Below, one piece after another: positions 1-11,653 of a stretch of 64,000 bases of DNA. Within the stretch, counting starts at the first letter, position 1, and each line of letters starts with the position of its first letter. Both the position numbers and the translations under genes were made by a program. This stretch comes from Nyssa sinensis (lineage: Eukaryota; Streptophyta; Magnoliopsida; Cornales; Nyssaceae): positions 29,293,723 through 29,357,722 of the forward strand of contig CM018050.1 of assembly GCA_008638375.1 (NCBI GenBank), given 5' to 3'. The notes beneath the pieces were generated by a model. The model searched no databases. It saw only the letters and a list, made by a program, of their open reading frames with translations, and was not told where the DNA came from.

Positions 1-439
1 TTTCCCTGACTTTCTCACTGTTCTATCACTTCTCTTTTTCCCCTTTTCAGAATCACATTTAATGCTAGCTTGCCCCTTTGGTTTTCTAACATACAATATA
101 ATATACATATATATATATATATATACATTATATCATACACACAACACCCACACACACTACAACCTACACACTGTCGTAGCAGCACACACATATTCTCCTG
201 TACACACACAGTTGGCATGCACTCATTTAAAATAAATATATATATACATGTATATTTACATATACCCATACACATCACACATGCATATATATATATAGAT
301 ATAATATATATATATATATCTATACAACACACCTTTCACACACATCTCATAATTAAATAAACAAATAAATAATTAAGAAAAAAAATTAATAATAATAATA
401 ATAATAAAAAAATTCTTCCCAAAAATTTGAATCTTTACA
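1..439 (+). mobile_element. 3' end of a large LTR (LTR-0), cut by the window edge
   Basis: The sequence runs from a pyrimidine-rich stretch through (AT)n and (AAT)n tracts to a terminal TTTACA at 434-439. The same arrangement closes the LTRs at 20599-24392 and 30074-33072, and the block around 45-85 resembles 6440-6490 of the LTR at 3552-7032. It cuts directly into a CACTA transposase reading frame, so the LTR inserted into that element. The 5 bp after it are TGTCC; the other boundary lies outside the window. The dinucleotide tracts give spurious open frames on both strands. Confidence 0.7.
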
Positions 440-635
440 TGTCCATCCCGTGTTCGAGTAGGTGCTCTTTGGCCTCATTTATGTGCATATAATCCATATT
501 ATTATACCTCCTACATGGACATCTTATTGTATTTCTCTCATCTGCAAATGCACGAGCAAACTCAATAAAATCTTTGATCCCCTTCACATACCCTGGAAAA
601 TGCCTACCCCTCAAGTCCATCCAACTCTTATCCAT
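440..635 (-). pseudogene. CACTA transposase-associated N-terminal domain, truncated
   Basis: Starting from ATG at 635, the frame opens with MDKSWMDLRGR and continues with an IRCPCRRYNN segment and AKEHLLEHGMD. This is the pattern of the short transposase-associated domain (Pfam Transpos_assoc type) found at the N-terminus of plant CACTA transposases, including a CxC-type metal-ligand cluster. About 65 residues remain before the LTR junction; a full protein would be many hundreds of residues. The sister copy at 40646 begins identically, which supports this ATG. It is a fragment with no catalytic core, so it has no transposase activity by itself. Confidence 0.8.
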
Positions 636-2874
636 TTTCGTCTACCTAATACAAATCAAAAATGATACTCGTTATAAATATGAAACATGAATCCTATCAC
701 CTCCAGCTTCTCTCTAAAGGGTAAGGTGGTCCTATCCCATTCGTAAATGCACAATCTACATTACACTCAGCAGCAAATCAAATGCTTGATTCCACTCGGA
801 TAAAATTTCAGTAGCATCTCCCCACGGTTCTCCAAGTATTTGAGATAGGTGTTAGCACGCCTAAAAATATACCCAGAGAACAATAGGAGACTGTGCTAAA
901 ATTTTATAATAGTAAAATATTAAATCATATGCGTTACTGATTGAAATGAAGATTTATGCATTCCCGAGCTGTCCTCTCTGGACAATTCAAGAATCGATTT
1001 TCATACACATGAGCCCAATCGTGAATAAATTTCGTGACAAGATTCACATGTGATGAAAATGACTCCCAAACGGGGCTAGGCTTACATGAATGCAATTATA
1101 CATTGAGTTATATGATTATTTAGTTACAAACACTACCCTTCTCCAGAAACTTAAGACTAATAAAAGATTCACAAGTCTCAATTCCAAAAAACTTTACAAA
1201 TAGGAATGGATGTGTACACGGAAAGTACATTGTCCTATATCAAGTTTGTGTTGGTTTCCTAGCCCAACTTGTGAGTGTCTATGCTTTGACTTTGTTACAC
1301 GACTTTCACCCTACGATTTCGTAGATATCCAAGACTGAAGAAGGCCTTAAGGAGTTCCTTGTGACTTCCTGTATGGTCAATGTGGTCCTTTAGGCTACAT
1401 CATAGTCTTTCTAATAGGATTTTAAAGATTATATGACTTTGACAACTAAAGTTGTAAGTTCATCGAGATTTGTTGATCCTTCTTGAGAATGAGAGATTCT
1501 TCTGATATATTATGAGATACGTAGAGTGATCACTGTCATAATTGTCTCTCATATAATTATTCATGTGCACCAATCACACATTCCTAAGCTATCATATGCA
1601 TGGAATATTATAAATGGTAATGTCACAAAATAAACTTATATCACATACTAATCATATATATCGACTAATATTTTAAATTAATTACTTAATAATATATAAT
1701 AAAATAAATTCAGTGATGAGAACGTTGGATAGTATAGAAAACTGTCTCTGTAGCATGGCATAATTTTCTCGGCCTGACTTTCATTTCATTTCATTCCCAC
1801 GTCATTGCCGATGTCAGCATTTTTTCATCGGCAATGATCTATGTTCATAACGTATTCAATTAATTCAATTTTGTTTTTGTTGTGCATAATAAATATGATA
1901 AAAGGCCCTCAATCCAATAATTGAATTGCTAAAACTAAAATCATACAAGAAGCTATTTATAACACCAAATGTAAGCAGATGTTTACTTCATTTCTTTGCT
2001 CCTTTTACCAACTAACAAAATATTTATTTATAAGTATGTTTTTATAAATAAATCTATTTTTTAATTTAAAATAATATTTTCTTATCATTTACAAAAATCA
2101 ATTTATAAAATTTATTTAATTCATACTCAATCAGTTTTCAACAACATTAACTCATGATGATGTCATTAGTTTTACATGCCCAAACTCCAGTTACAATATA
2201 TACATGTGTGTATATATATATATATAATATATATTGAAGAGACATCTTCATCTTTCTGTCTTACCACTAAACATAAATTTGCACATATTTAATAAATTTA
2301 CTCTTCAATCTATGTCAGAAGATAGATCAGTATGTATTTGAAAGAGAGTTATTTAATTAGTGTTAGAAGATTTGCAGCTCATGAACAGCTTTTGTAATAT
2401 TCTTATAAAATCTACTTCTCTTTTTCATTATCAAACTACGATTACAGCCACGGATTCATTGTCAAAGAAAATTAAAATAAAACATAAGAGAGATTCGAAC
2501 ATGTGGGCATGTTTATTATTCATCATTAGTAAAGACGACCAAACTCATTATATTATTACATAATATAAATTACAATAAATCATAATATTCTTATATATAT
2601 ATATATATACATACATGTATATAAATATATAAAAATCAACTAATATCATAAAAACCTCTGAAGAATCTAGTGTTTTGATCGAGCAAACCACAAAGGGTTT
2701 TTGTTTAGACGATAAATTAATCACCTTGAAGGAAGTTTGCTGCTTGCTTCGTTTCTCCAAATTGTGTCTAAGAGAGAGGGAGCTCCGAGAGAGCAATAGC
2801 GCATGAGAGAGAGAAAGAGAAAAAGCGTTTAAGAGCGAGAGCGATCGAATTGGGGTTTTGTGATATAAGGACTT

Positions 2875-3171
2875 ATTAGCGGCGCACAGTGTGTGTCAGT
2901 AACGTTACGTAATACGACGACGTTTCATTTACGCATACTATTAGCGATGCCCAACTGTGCATCGCTAAACGCAATAACTTTTAGCGATGCGCTTGTGCGT
3001 CGCTAATGGCTAGTTGTGTGTCGCTAATTGGTTCACGCCTATTTTTTCGTGCAGAAAACTAATTTTTTTATTACTTTTTTCCTATTATTCGCGACAGCCC
3101 AGTGTGCATCGCTAAAAGACACTTTTTGAGACACATGATGTGCGTCGCTAAAAGTAGGTTTTTTTGTAGTG
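2875..3171 (-). repeat. CACTA-A terminal and subterminal repeats
   Basis: Several copies of GCGATGC/GCGTCGCTAA in both orientations lie within 300 bp of the CACTAC terminus. Such clusters are the usual transposase-binding region of En/Spm elements. On the minus strand the block is followed by a TATA-like TCCTTATATCAC (about 2863-2874) and a CT-rich leader, the same order seen at 37744-38350 and 43443-43960. Confidence 0.8.
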
Positions 3172-3174
3172 AAT

Positions 3175-3551
3175 AGTTTGAAACAATTTTAGAATCATAT
3201 AGAACAGAAACAGAATTCTAAAAAATGTTGTAAATATAGAAACATAAATTAAATGGAAACAAATAGAAATTAGAACTTAAAGTTTATAACAAAAATACCA
3301 AAAGTAAAGCAATGGTGATTGACCATGGCTAGTGTCTTACACTATGTCTTTAAGATAATATCGCCCTCGTACTGGTGCTTTCGAGTTTTCAATGGTGGTT
3401 GTCTCCCAGGATACAATGGTCATGCACAATAAATGAAAGCACTCTAATCTTCTATACACAATGAACTAAAACTTGTCCTTGAACTCTCATAATATGCAGA
3501 TTCACAGTATGCATGAACTTAATTCTAAAAGTCATGAAATTGAATGAACAT
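3175..3551 (-). repeat. R1 dispersed repeat, locus 1 left piece
   Basis: This stretch (diagnostic block about 3256-3551) matches 20206-20598 and, more distantly, 36660-36900. It contains a landmark of CTTACACTATGTCTTTAAG followed by GTGCTTTCGAGTTTTCAA. It ends abruptly at the start of a large LTR. R1 seems to be an LTR-like repeat of about 2 kb read from the minus strand; see the piece starting at 36448. No protein-coding content was recognised. Confidence 0.55.
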
Positions 3552-6500
3552 TGTCACGCCCCGAATTCCCGCGAACCCGAGGCGCGAGTAACGAAACTAA
3601 AAGAAAATAAAACAAAGGGCAATCTAACGGATTCAACTTAAACTTACATTTATTTCTTTCAATATACATCCATGTAAAGTGCAATCAATAAAAACATTCA
3701 ACATGTCATTCGGGCTTAAGCCCTTACATCTCAAAATATGCCCCCAAGGGCCAAAATCATTCTAAGCTCATGTCTCCTCCGCTCTGCAAGACTTTCTCAA
3801 GTCTCAAGTGCCGGGAGCATCATCTGTAATGTGTTGTCCCACGAATGGGTCAGCTCAATTGCTGGTACAATATAATGCTAATGCAAGAAACAAAATTAAG
3901 GGCGTGACATGTGCAAGTGTACAGTTATTTCTACATGTAATTCAATATCATCCATACAATGTACTAGCAATAACCTACATGCCATCCAACTCGTTAACAT
4001 AATCTAAGGCGTGACATGTGCAAGTGTACAGTTATATCTACATGCACAATTATAACCTACATGCCATCCAATTCATCCATACCATGCATTAACAAGATTT
4101 ATCACACATTCATGAATTCATTAATACAATATAATGAAAATATGCGTGACACGCCCATACAACTGTATGCCACAACCATGTCAACTCTATGTCACACTCA
4201 TTTCAACTCTATGCTACACCCATGTCAACTCATGTAATGTAATGCAGTGTAATGTCATGTCCCTTCACAGATCGCTCCCGTTGGTTCGGGTACCAAAGGC
4301 AATATCATGTCATGTCATGTCCAAGGAATCACACCATGCCAATATGTTTTGATTCCACCATAGCATAATGTAATCTCAATAAAGCATCATATCCACACAT
4401 GAAGCATACTTTAAATAATGTATTACACAATAACATTCAAATTAGAAGATCCTTTCATCAAGGTTACATGCCATACGTAGTCTATTTACACATGCTTTAA
4501 GTCACATATTTCATAATCCCAACAATTATCAAAGAATATAATCCACACATTATGCTAACACATGCGATATACACATAGTCATAATTCTCATTCATCATCA
4601 AACTTTCAAAAAGATAACAAGGAACACATAAGCATATGAGCAACCAAACAAATATGTAAATCATCAAGTCAACATAGCAAATACTCTTAAACTTAATTCT
4701 ATTTCTTACTTAGCACAATATATCGTACCTGATGGGTTGGTCTCAACCCTAAGAAGTCGTACTTGTAGCGTAGCAGAACTAATAGTAAGAATACAGAAGA
4801 TCAAACCACCTTCTCTTTGCTTTTCGGTGACCCTAAAATCATAAAATTTAACTCAGTCTATTGATACTTGAATTATGCTATTCATCAAATTTTATGTCTT
4901 TATTTTATTGATTTCTATTTCACCAAAATAAATTCTACCATTAGGTCCTGAACGTCGAAGAAAATAAGTTTAGGCTTTCGTGGAATTCAATTTGGACTTT
5001 TGTGCTTAAAAGGGTAAAACAGTCATTTTGTACTTCACGGTTTTCTAGTTCTCGAGGCATCTCTTCACAAATCAAACTCCACGGTTGAGTCCATAATGCT
5101 CGAAATAATAAATTTCCACTATTGGTTCACTTAAATCGGAGTTCGTTCGTCTAGTTTTTGAATTAGGGGCATTTTAGTAATTTTTTAAAGGATTCTACGC
5201 GTTTTTTATTTTTCGGGACCTCGTCTCGTATCACGGACCTTACCGTTGGTCTTAGGAGGTCCAAGATAGTTAGAAAACATATATGACTTGTCTTATTTGG
5301 GCTCCAAGCCATTTCGGGGTATTTAACTTAATTAAATTAAGTAAATAAGGTTAAAACAGAATATATCCATACATTGCGCCCAAAAGAGAGCACGGGATTG
5401 TCCTGTCTCTCCTTGGTTACACGCGCCTCTTCCATCAAGCGCACTCGAGTTTGATCCCCAGTGCCCGCGGTTTCTGTGTATTCCCCCTTCCCCCCTTTTT
5501 TTCATTTTTTTTTTTTTTGAATTGTTGGGCAAACATGCCCAATTCCTCCTTTAAAATAAAACAGGCCAAAGTTGTTTAAGAAACAGCAACCTAACCCACA
5601 CTTTTAAACCCAAAAAAGCCCAAAACCCTTTTAACCTAAACAGGCTCAAGCCCAATCACCAACCTAGGCGCCCCTCCTTCGTCCCCAACGACTTCCCGGT
5701 GGCCTCCCTTTAGGGTTTCGTTGCCACCTCCGGCGACGGCAACCTATCTCTGGCCATTTTCACTCCATTTTCCAACGTTGTCCCTTTCCATTTTTCACAC
5801 AGATCTCACTTATAATCTCGGTTTTCGCTTTAACTCATTAGATCATCACCAAACAGCCAAGAGCTGTGGCTCCGGCCACCCAAACCCAGTTTTCCGGCAG
5901 CCAGTTTTAAACCATTTTTCCAAACTGTTTTGATTCCATTTTTAAGCCAATATGTTTCTGCACCTCTTGCCATGATTCCCTTATCCTTCAAACTGATTTA
6001 AAATGCCCGAGACTCTAGAACCTGAATTATTCTAGTAGCCTGTAACTCTCTATTTCTAGTTCATTTTCAACTATTTTCCAGGGTTCTTTTTGTAAAGTTT
6101 TCCACATTTCAAGCTTTACAAGATTCAAAAATCAAATCTAACTTTCATGCTTTAAAAATTTAAAAACAGAAACTAACCATTTCTCATCTCTATTTTTGGT
6201 TTTCTCAGTGCAGGTCCCTCCTTCTCCCCTTTTGCTCCGACTTAGCTTGACTTTAGCCTCTCCTTGACGTACCCAAAGTTTATACTCTCAGTCTTTCTTT
6301 CTGAATCTCTCTCTAACCAAAACACACAGATATTTTATCTACACATATACATAAATATATACACATATCCTCACATAAACCTCCTGCAGCAGCCCCCTTT
6401 TTCTCCCTCTTCCCACTCCCTTTTTTGACTCTCTCTCTTGTCCCATGCAGCAATGCAGCTTTGCATTTAATGCTTAGCTTGCATTGTTGGTTTTTCCTCA

Positions 6501-7032
6501 ATATATATATATATATATATATAATACACATATATAATACACATACACACACACGACAGCACTCTCCCACTTGCACACAAACTGACACACACATTGCACA
6601 CACTACTATTCCCCTTTTTTGTATATATGCTTATACGTATACAATTTGCTAAACATACATATATACAACATTTTACACAATATAAATATACATATACAAT
6701 AAACCTATTATACATGCATATATATATATATATCCCTACCCATATGTATATACCAGTTTTCGAGCATGTGCACATATACTGATATCTCGGGGCCTAGGCA
6801 TATATGCACACGCATGCTTGCATGGGAATACGTGCATGCACGCATCACGAGACTCAGTCCCGGGTTGCCCGGGTGTCGTCCGATACCGGCTATACAAAAT
6901 AAACCGTCGTCATTCCCACAATTGCTCAGTCCACATGGTATAGAGCTTCGACAGTTTGGTTCACAATTGGCCTCACATTACCCGATCGGTGTACCTCGAT
7001 CTACGTGTCATGTCTCGAGCTAGGGCATCACA
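3552..7032 (+). mobile_element. Complete large LTR (LTR-1), no internal region
   Basis: It begins TGTCACGCCCCGAATTCCCG and ends GGGCATCACA, giving the TG...CA ends of an LTR. Landmarks shared with the LTRs at 20599 and 30074 occur in the same order: a GGGCTTAAGCCCTTACAT block (3713), a CCTGATGGGTTGGTCTC block (4728), a GACTTGTC..TTTGG..CTCCA block (5286), a CCGGCGAC block (5728), and a GCAGCTTTGCATTTAATGC palindrome-like block (6455) just upstream of an AT-rich TATA region. It holds no gag-pol, so it is a solo LTR or recombination product. The flanking 5-mers (AACAT and GCCTT) do not match. The 3' 270 bp (about 6770-7032) are unlike the other copies. Open frames inside are not gene-like. Confidence 0.75.
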
Positions 7033-8255
7033 GCCTTTTTGTCAAACGAAAAATTCATCCTCAATTTTCCATGTCTCTACATACACAACGAACCAAAACT
7101 TGTCATTGAACTCTCCTAATATGCAAACTAACAGTATGTATGAACTTAATTCTAAAACTGGTGAAATTGAATGAATGATGATGAGGGCGAACTGGGTTTA
7201 TATAGGCGACTTGGTGGCTATTCAAACAGACATAAACCTAAAGGGTGCATATGTTCATGCGAACAGATATAATGCTTCAATTTGAATAGATGTATCCATT
7301 GGTGAATAGACGCACCAATATGAAGGGATGCAACTATTTTTTGAATTCAAAATGACGCACCTGTTCATAGTAACTGTTCAGTCAAAATTTGAAAACGTAA
7401 CATTTTGAAAATATAATTTAAATAAATAAATTTCTCCAAAAAGATATATATACAGTGGGTGAAGGTCCAAGCCCAACCCAAGGTAATTGTATATATACTC
7501 TTTAAAAACTTTATTCCCAACTTATGTGAGATATAAGCTTTCACGAGCTTCAAGCTTTGTTACCGTTTCGAAGTGATGATATTTGGAGCATATTTCTTAT
7601 TCACTCTTTGATGGTTTTGAGCAACCCAATATATATGTTCTTAATCTTCTCATGGATGAGAACATATTTTCATGTGGACCATCTAAAATAATGTGTAAGG
7701 CCTATTTTAATTTTGGCTCAAAAATAGCTAAAAATTATTACTCAATAATCTATTTTTCTAACACCTGTAAGCTTTTATTTTTAACTAGAACCTTAGAGAA
7801 AAGTAGTGGAAACTTTTTCTTTATTTCCATCATTCATTTCTGCAAGTACTTTTTTTTATTGTCAAAATGTATTGTTGCACCATTACCAACTTTTATCAAC
7901 CTTTTCAAACTCTTCTTTCAGCACTGAGCTGCAGTCTGATTTTATCTACAAATTATTGATTATAGAGAGGTGGTGGGTTAGACGCTTGCCCAATTTACAC
8001 TGCACGTTTTAAATTTGATTATTTCACGTGGGTAGAGTTTCAATCATGTCTTGTTTTGTAGTATAATAATTGCCACGTATTTAGTTTTGTACAATTAATT
8101 GGATGTGTCTGGAGTTACTATTTCAAAATTACATGAAAATTAATACCATATCACTTTTTAACAGATAAGAGGTGATGGTATTGTCTGTTTCCCTAAATTA
8201 TTTTCCTATAATTTTATTTGTATCTGTTTATCTTGTTTGTGGTCTATCAGTCATT
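7033..8255 (-). repeat. R1 dispersed repeat, locus 1 right piece
   Basis: It matches 24393-25425 and part of 36750-37740. The first 150 bp repeat sequence already present left of the LTR (compare 7070-7180 with 3455-3551). On the minus strand CGCCTATATAAACCC at about 7195-7210 is a good TATA box, consistent with an LTR U3 read leftwards. The open frame at 7583-7927 is conserved only as DNA with the other R1 copies and resembles no protein family I know. Confidence 0.55.
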
Positions 8256-8861
8256 AATTTGTAACATCTCTATTTATTATTTTTAATAAACTGTTAATCT
8301 CTGTGCTTGTTTTCTATGCCTTTCCTCCTTTCTTTGTCGGTACCCACTTACTAAGGGATTTGTTGTTTTATTTTTTTTTTTCTTTATACATTTCATTATC
8401 AATAATGTTTAATATTCTAAATTTTTATACTAAATTTTACATCTCATATGATATAATATTAAATTATTAATAATACTTTAGACAATTTTTTAATATTTTA
8501 TAAATAATTTATTATAATATCATTTAAAATATAAATTTTAATATAAAAATCACTCATTCATTATACTTTCTTACTTTTTTGCTTCCTGCCTATGGTTCCC
8601 ACTTGTTGAGACTTTATCTTTTACATGAAAGTATTTTATTTTGGTATAAGCAAGACTTCATTAAATACCATTTTCAAAACAAATTTTAAATATGTGATGC
8701 TCCATCCAAGAATGTATATTGGAGAAGACAAGTATCGCCAAATCATGATGGGGTCATGAAATTATTTAGGAATCTTGTTTCATATCAATAAATGTTTTTC
8801 ATGTCATAAAACGTAGAATTGAAAAGTTCTTGTTATCGTAGCAAGGTGAGAGAAATATGAC
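8256..8861. other. AT-rich intergenic DNA, nothing recognised
   Basis: About 600 bp of AT-rich sequence between the R1 piece and the first Kunitz unit. I see no coding potential, RNA gene or terminal repeats. Confidence 0.5.
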
Positions 8862-11573
8862 ATTTTTGTCACTTTTCTAATTTGTCCAAATTAGATAATT
8901 GGAGAGAGAATGTTAGGCGAATACTTAATATCACCCATCCAAATAATCTACTGTATTTATTTGGAGGGGCCATGATTTTTCCAAAAAAAAATTATATTAT
9001 ATTTTTTATTTTTTATTTTATTAAAATATTTTTTTAAAAAAAATTAGACTCGATACTTAATTATTTTATATATTCATATAAATGTTTCTTAAATCTTAAT
9101 ACTTACACTTTCGCTTTTAATTAAAATTTCTAGATCCATCACTGAGGGTATATATCAGTTATTATGCAATATTATTATCACTGTTTATTATTAATATAAC
9201 AAAAAAAAAATTATTCAAGATAAATAGTTAATTTAAATAGTATAAATACTCATATAAATAATATTTATAGACTTCTTCATGACTGTTTAGTATAATCATA
9301 GAGGTTCAGTTGTCACAGTCACATTTATAAAGAAAACGATTGTTCAGTTAAACTAAAGTAATCGTAAAACGATATCGTTTTAGATTTAATAATCAACTAT
9401 AGTAATGTGATGTCTCATGCATTTTCTGCAAGATTTTGATTTTCGGTAGAATCGAGTGTGGGTAAAGATACAAACGTGTTGCATAAGAAGTTGTTGCATT
9501 CTGGATGAGCTTGAGCCTTTGGAGGACAAGACTTAGACACTTCTAATATTGTTAAGAGTAATTTGGACATTTAAAAAACAAATTACTTACATTAACAATT
9601 TTTATTACTGTGAGTAACGGTACTTGACGGCAGAAGATGAAATATTATTAACATAAAAAAATTTAAAAAATGAAATATAATTTCAAAAATAAAAAATTTC
9701 ATTTATAATTATCAAAAATTTAAAAAAAATTAATATAATTTATCCTCAAATAAAAACAATTCTTTCAAATAATACAATCCATTCAAAAAATATCATGGGG
9801 TTAAGTGGCATGCTATTACTCACGTGGGTGGCTTCAAATCCCACAGCCGAACGTTATCGATAATAGAAACAAAAGTGAACACGTGGGCGGCTTTAAATAC
9901 GGCACGGGACTGCATAGGAATGATAATTTATTTTGTTTTATTGGGAATTGGTTGTACCCATTTTTAATGTGATTGATTTGAAAAAAATTGTGTATTTTGG
10001 TAGGATTTGAAATAAATTTGGAAGAAGATATTTATTCTTACTTTCGATTATATAAAAATAAAATAATTAAAAAATTATATTATATAATTAATATTTATAA
10101 TAATATTTTTTAATTATTTATTAAAATTTTATACAAATGTAATAAAATTATATGTATAAAAAAATAATATTTTAACTCATTATTAACATATATATTTTTT
10201 ATTTTATTTAAAATATATTAATTATAATTAATTTAATAAAAAAATAAGAATCCAGACAAGAACCCACTTTCATCTATCACAAAATTTAAACTGAACTTAG
10301 AGATGAATTATTTTTACATAAAATTATATCCAAAAAAAGGTTCTCAATCCAAACTCGTTGATCTCTATCTTAGAGGGCAATGCATATTTTTTTTTTTAAA
10401 ACATAATAATTAAATTTTATGTATTTATAATATAATTAAATTAAAAATTTAAGGTTAATAAAAATTTACTTTTATGAAATGTTTCAAATTTTATGTATTT
10501 ATAATATAATTAAATTAACAATTTAGATTAATAAAAGTTTAACTTTAAAATAAAAAAAATCTAATAAAAATTCTATGAAAAAAAATTAATTTTATTAATA
10601 AAATTTTATTCGTATTATATTTTAACATTTTATTACTATCTATTTAGATAAAAAAAAAATGTAAAAATTTTATTATTAAAATTTTATTCAATATATACTT
10701 CTCTCGTGTTAAAATATAATTAAATTTTTTATAACAAAAATAAATATAATATATATAAGTGAAACAGAGTAAAAATCACATTAATATTAAAAAATCTGTC
10801 ATTTAAAATTATCACTTCCATCTCTTTAATGGTATAGAATAGAGTTTGCACCATGGAGTGGGCCCCCTTGTGATCCTATGCAGTAGCTGTATGCCAGACA
10901 CGTCATCTAACCCTTATCCTTCAACGTACGAATGTAATCTACAGCTTCTCAACTTATCTTCATGTTTTCCGCTCTAATATGTATTCCCTCATATATATAT
11001 ATATATATATATATTGCAATAGCCTTGTTTTTCTTGTGTGTAAAATATTATTTTTTTAAGAATATTGTTAGGCTCTTTTGAGTTTTTATCTTAAATGTTG
11101 AATCTCAAAGGATATAGCAACGAATCATTGATTTTTTTTTTTTTTTTTACACATGCGCTAATACCTTATTATTAGTCAAAATGTAAGTAGGTGTCGAGCT
11201 TGAGATTAAAAATTTTATCAAAATTTCTTTTGTCAATTTATCCTATTTTAAGAGTTAGCTAGTTACAATTAATCATGCACTATCACATTATTTTAAAATA
11301 ATAATATTTTATTTTTTATGTATAGATGCTTATATGATATTTTATATATTTATATATATATATACATATATTGACGCTTGTACGATATTTCATATATACA
11401 TATCAGTTGGAAAATTTTAGTGAGACTCAGAATAATACTTCCATGACAAGTGAATCAATAGACATTAATTGGGCCATGAATTATTATTCTGTTTTAAATT
11501 CAAGATGAGTCGACGTCATTGAGTGTGAACCGTAGGGTACTGTAGCAGTAGCCTTCTTAATTATTGAAAGCAA
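8862..11573 (+). repeat. Upstream region of Kunitz unit A (segmental duplication)
   Basis: Homology with 33305-35470 (unit C) starts near TTTGTCACTTTTCT at 8862 and runs to the gene. Unit B shares only the part from about 10170 on (its 14741). It includes two G-boxes (CACGTG at 9821-9826 and 9880-9885, the second followed by CTTTAAATAC), an 18-bp perfect palindrome at 9365-9382, and a (AT)n tract near 10990. A block conserved in all three units, around GTGTGAACC..TAGGGT..TGTAGCAGTAGCC, lies at about 11522-11552. No open reading frame is present. Confidence 0.8.
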
Positions 11574-11607
11574 CACGTGCATGCATGTGTGTAGTAACTC
11601 TATAAAT
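11574..11607 (+). promoter_or_regulatory. KTI-A core promoter: G-box, RY element, TATA box
   Basis: CACGTG (11574-11579) is followed directly by CATGCATG (11580-11587) and then TATAAAT (11601-11607). A G-box next to an RY (CATGCA) element is the classic seed/ABA-responsive pairing bound by bZIP and B3 factors. Initiation about 25-30 bp beyond the TATA would fall near 11630, after the ATG at 11624 and before the one at 11654. Units B and C have CACGCGCATGAATG here, so both motifs are lost or were never present. Confidence 0.7.
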
Positions 11608-11653
11608 ACCAGGCAAGTAGCTCATGCTCAAATATCAAAAAGCAGTTATTACA

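Larger units (their letters stand above)
440..3171 (-). mobile_element. CACTA (En/Spm) element A, 5' half, minus strand
   Basis: The 5' terminus is at 3171, where the minus strand reads CACTACAAAAAAACC. Inside it are subterminal repeats of the TTAGCGACGCAC type (about 2875-3160), then a pyrimidine-rich leader (about 2760-2860), a long untranslated stretch, and a transposase-associated exon at 635-440. Large parts match the plus-strand element at 37744-43396: 650-1100 corresponds to about 40170-40640 in reverse. The element is truncated at 439 by an LTR insertion, so the rest of the transposase and the 3' terminus are missing. The three bases outside the terminus are AAT. Confidence 0.85.

Noticed and set aside
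15..360. Open frames of about 100 residues on both strands
   Set aside because: They run through (AT)n and (CA)n tracts at the end of an LTR; composition is repetitive and no family resemblance is seen.
6313..7174. Overlapping frames on both strands around 6.3-7.2 kb
   Set aside because: They lie in microsatellite-rich LTR sequence; each is a shadow of low-complexity DNA.
7583..8012. 114-residue frame, with a 134-residue relative at 24716
   Set aside because: Both are R1 repeat DNA. The two frames are interrupted differently and show no protein-like conservation.
11624..11653. Upstream in-frame ATG of KTI-A as the start codon
   Set aside because: It would put ten polar residues before the signal peptide and lies only 17 bp after the TATA box, probably before the transcription start.
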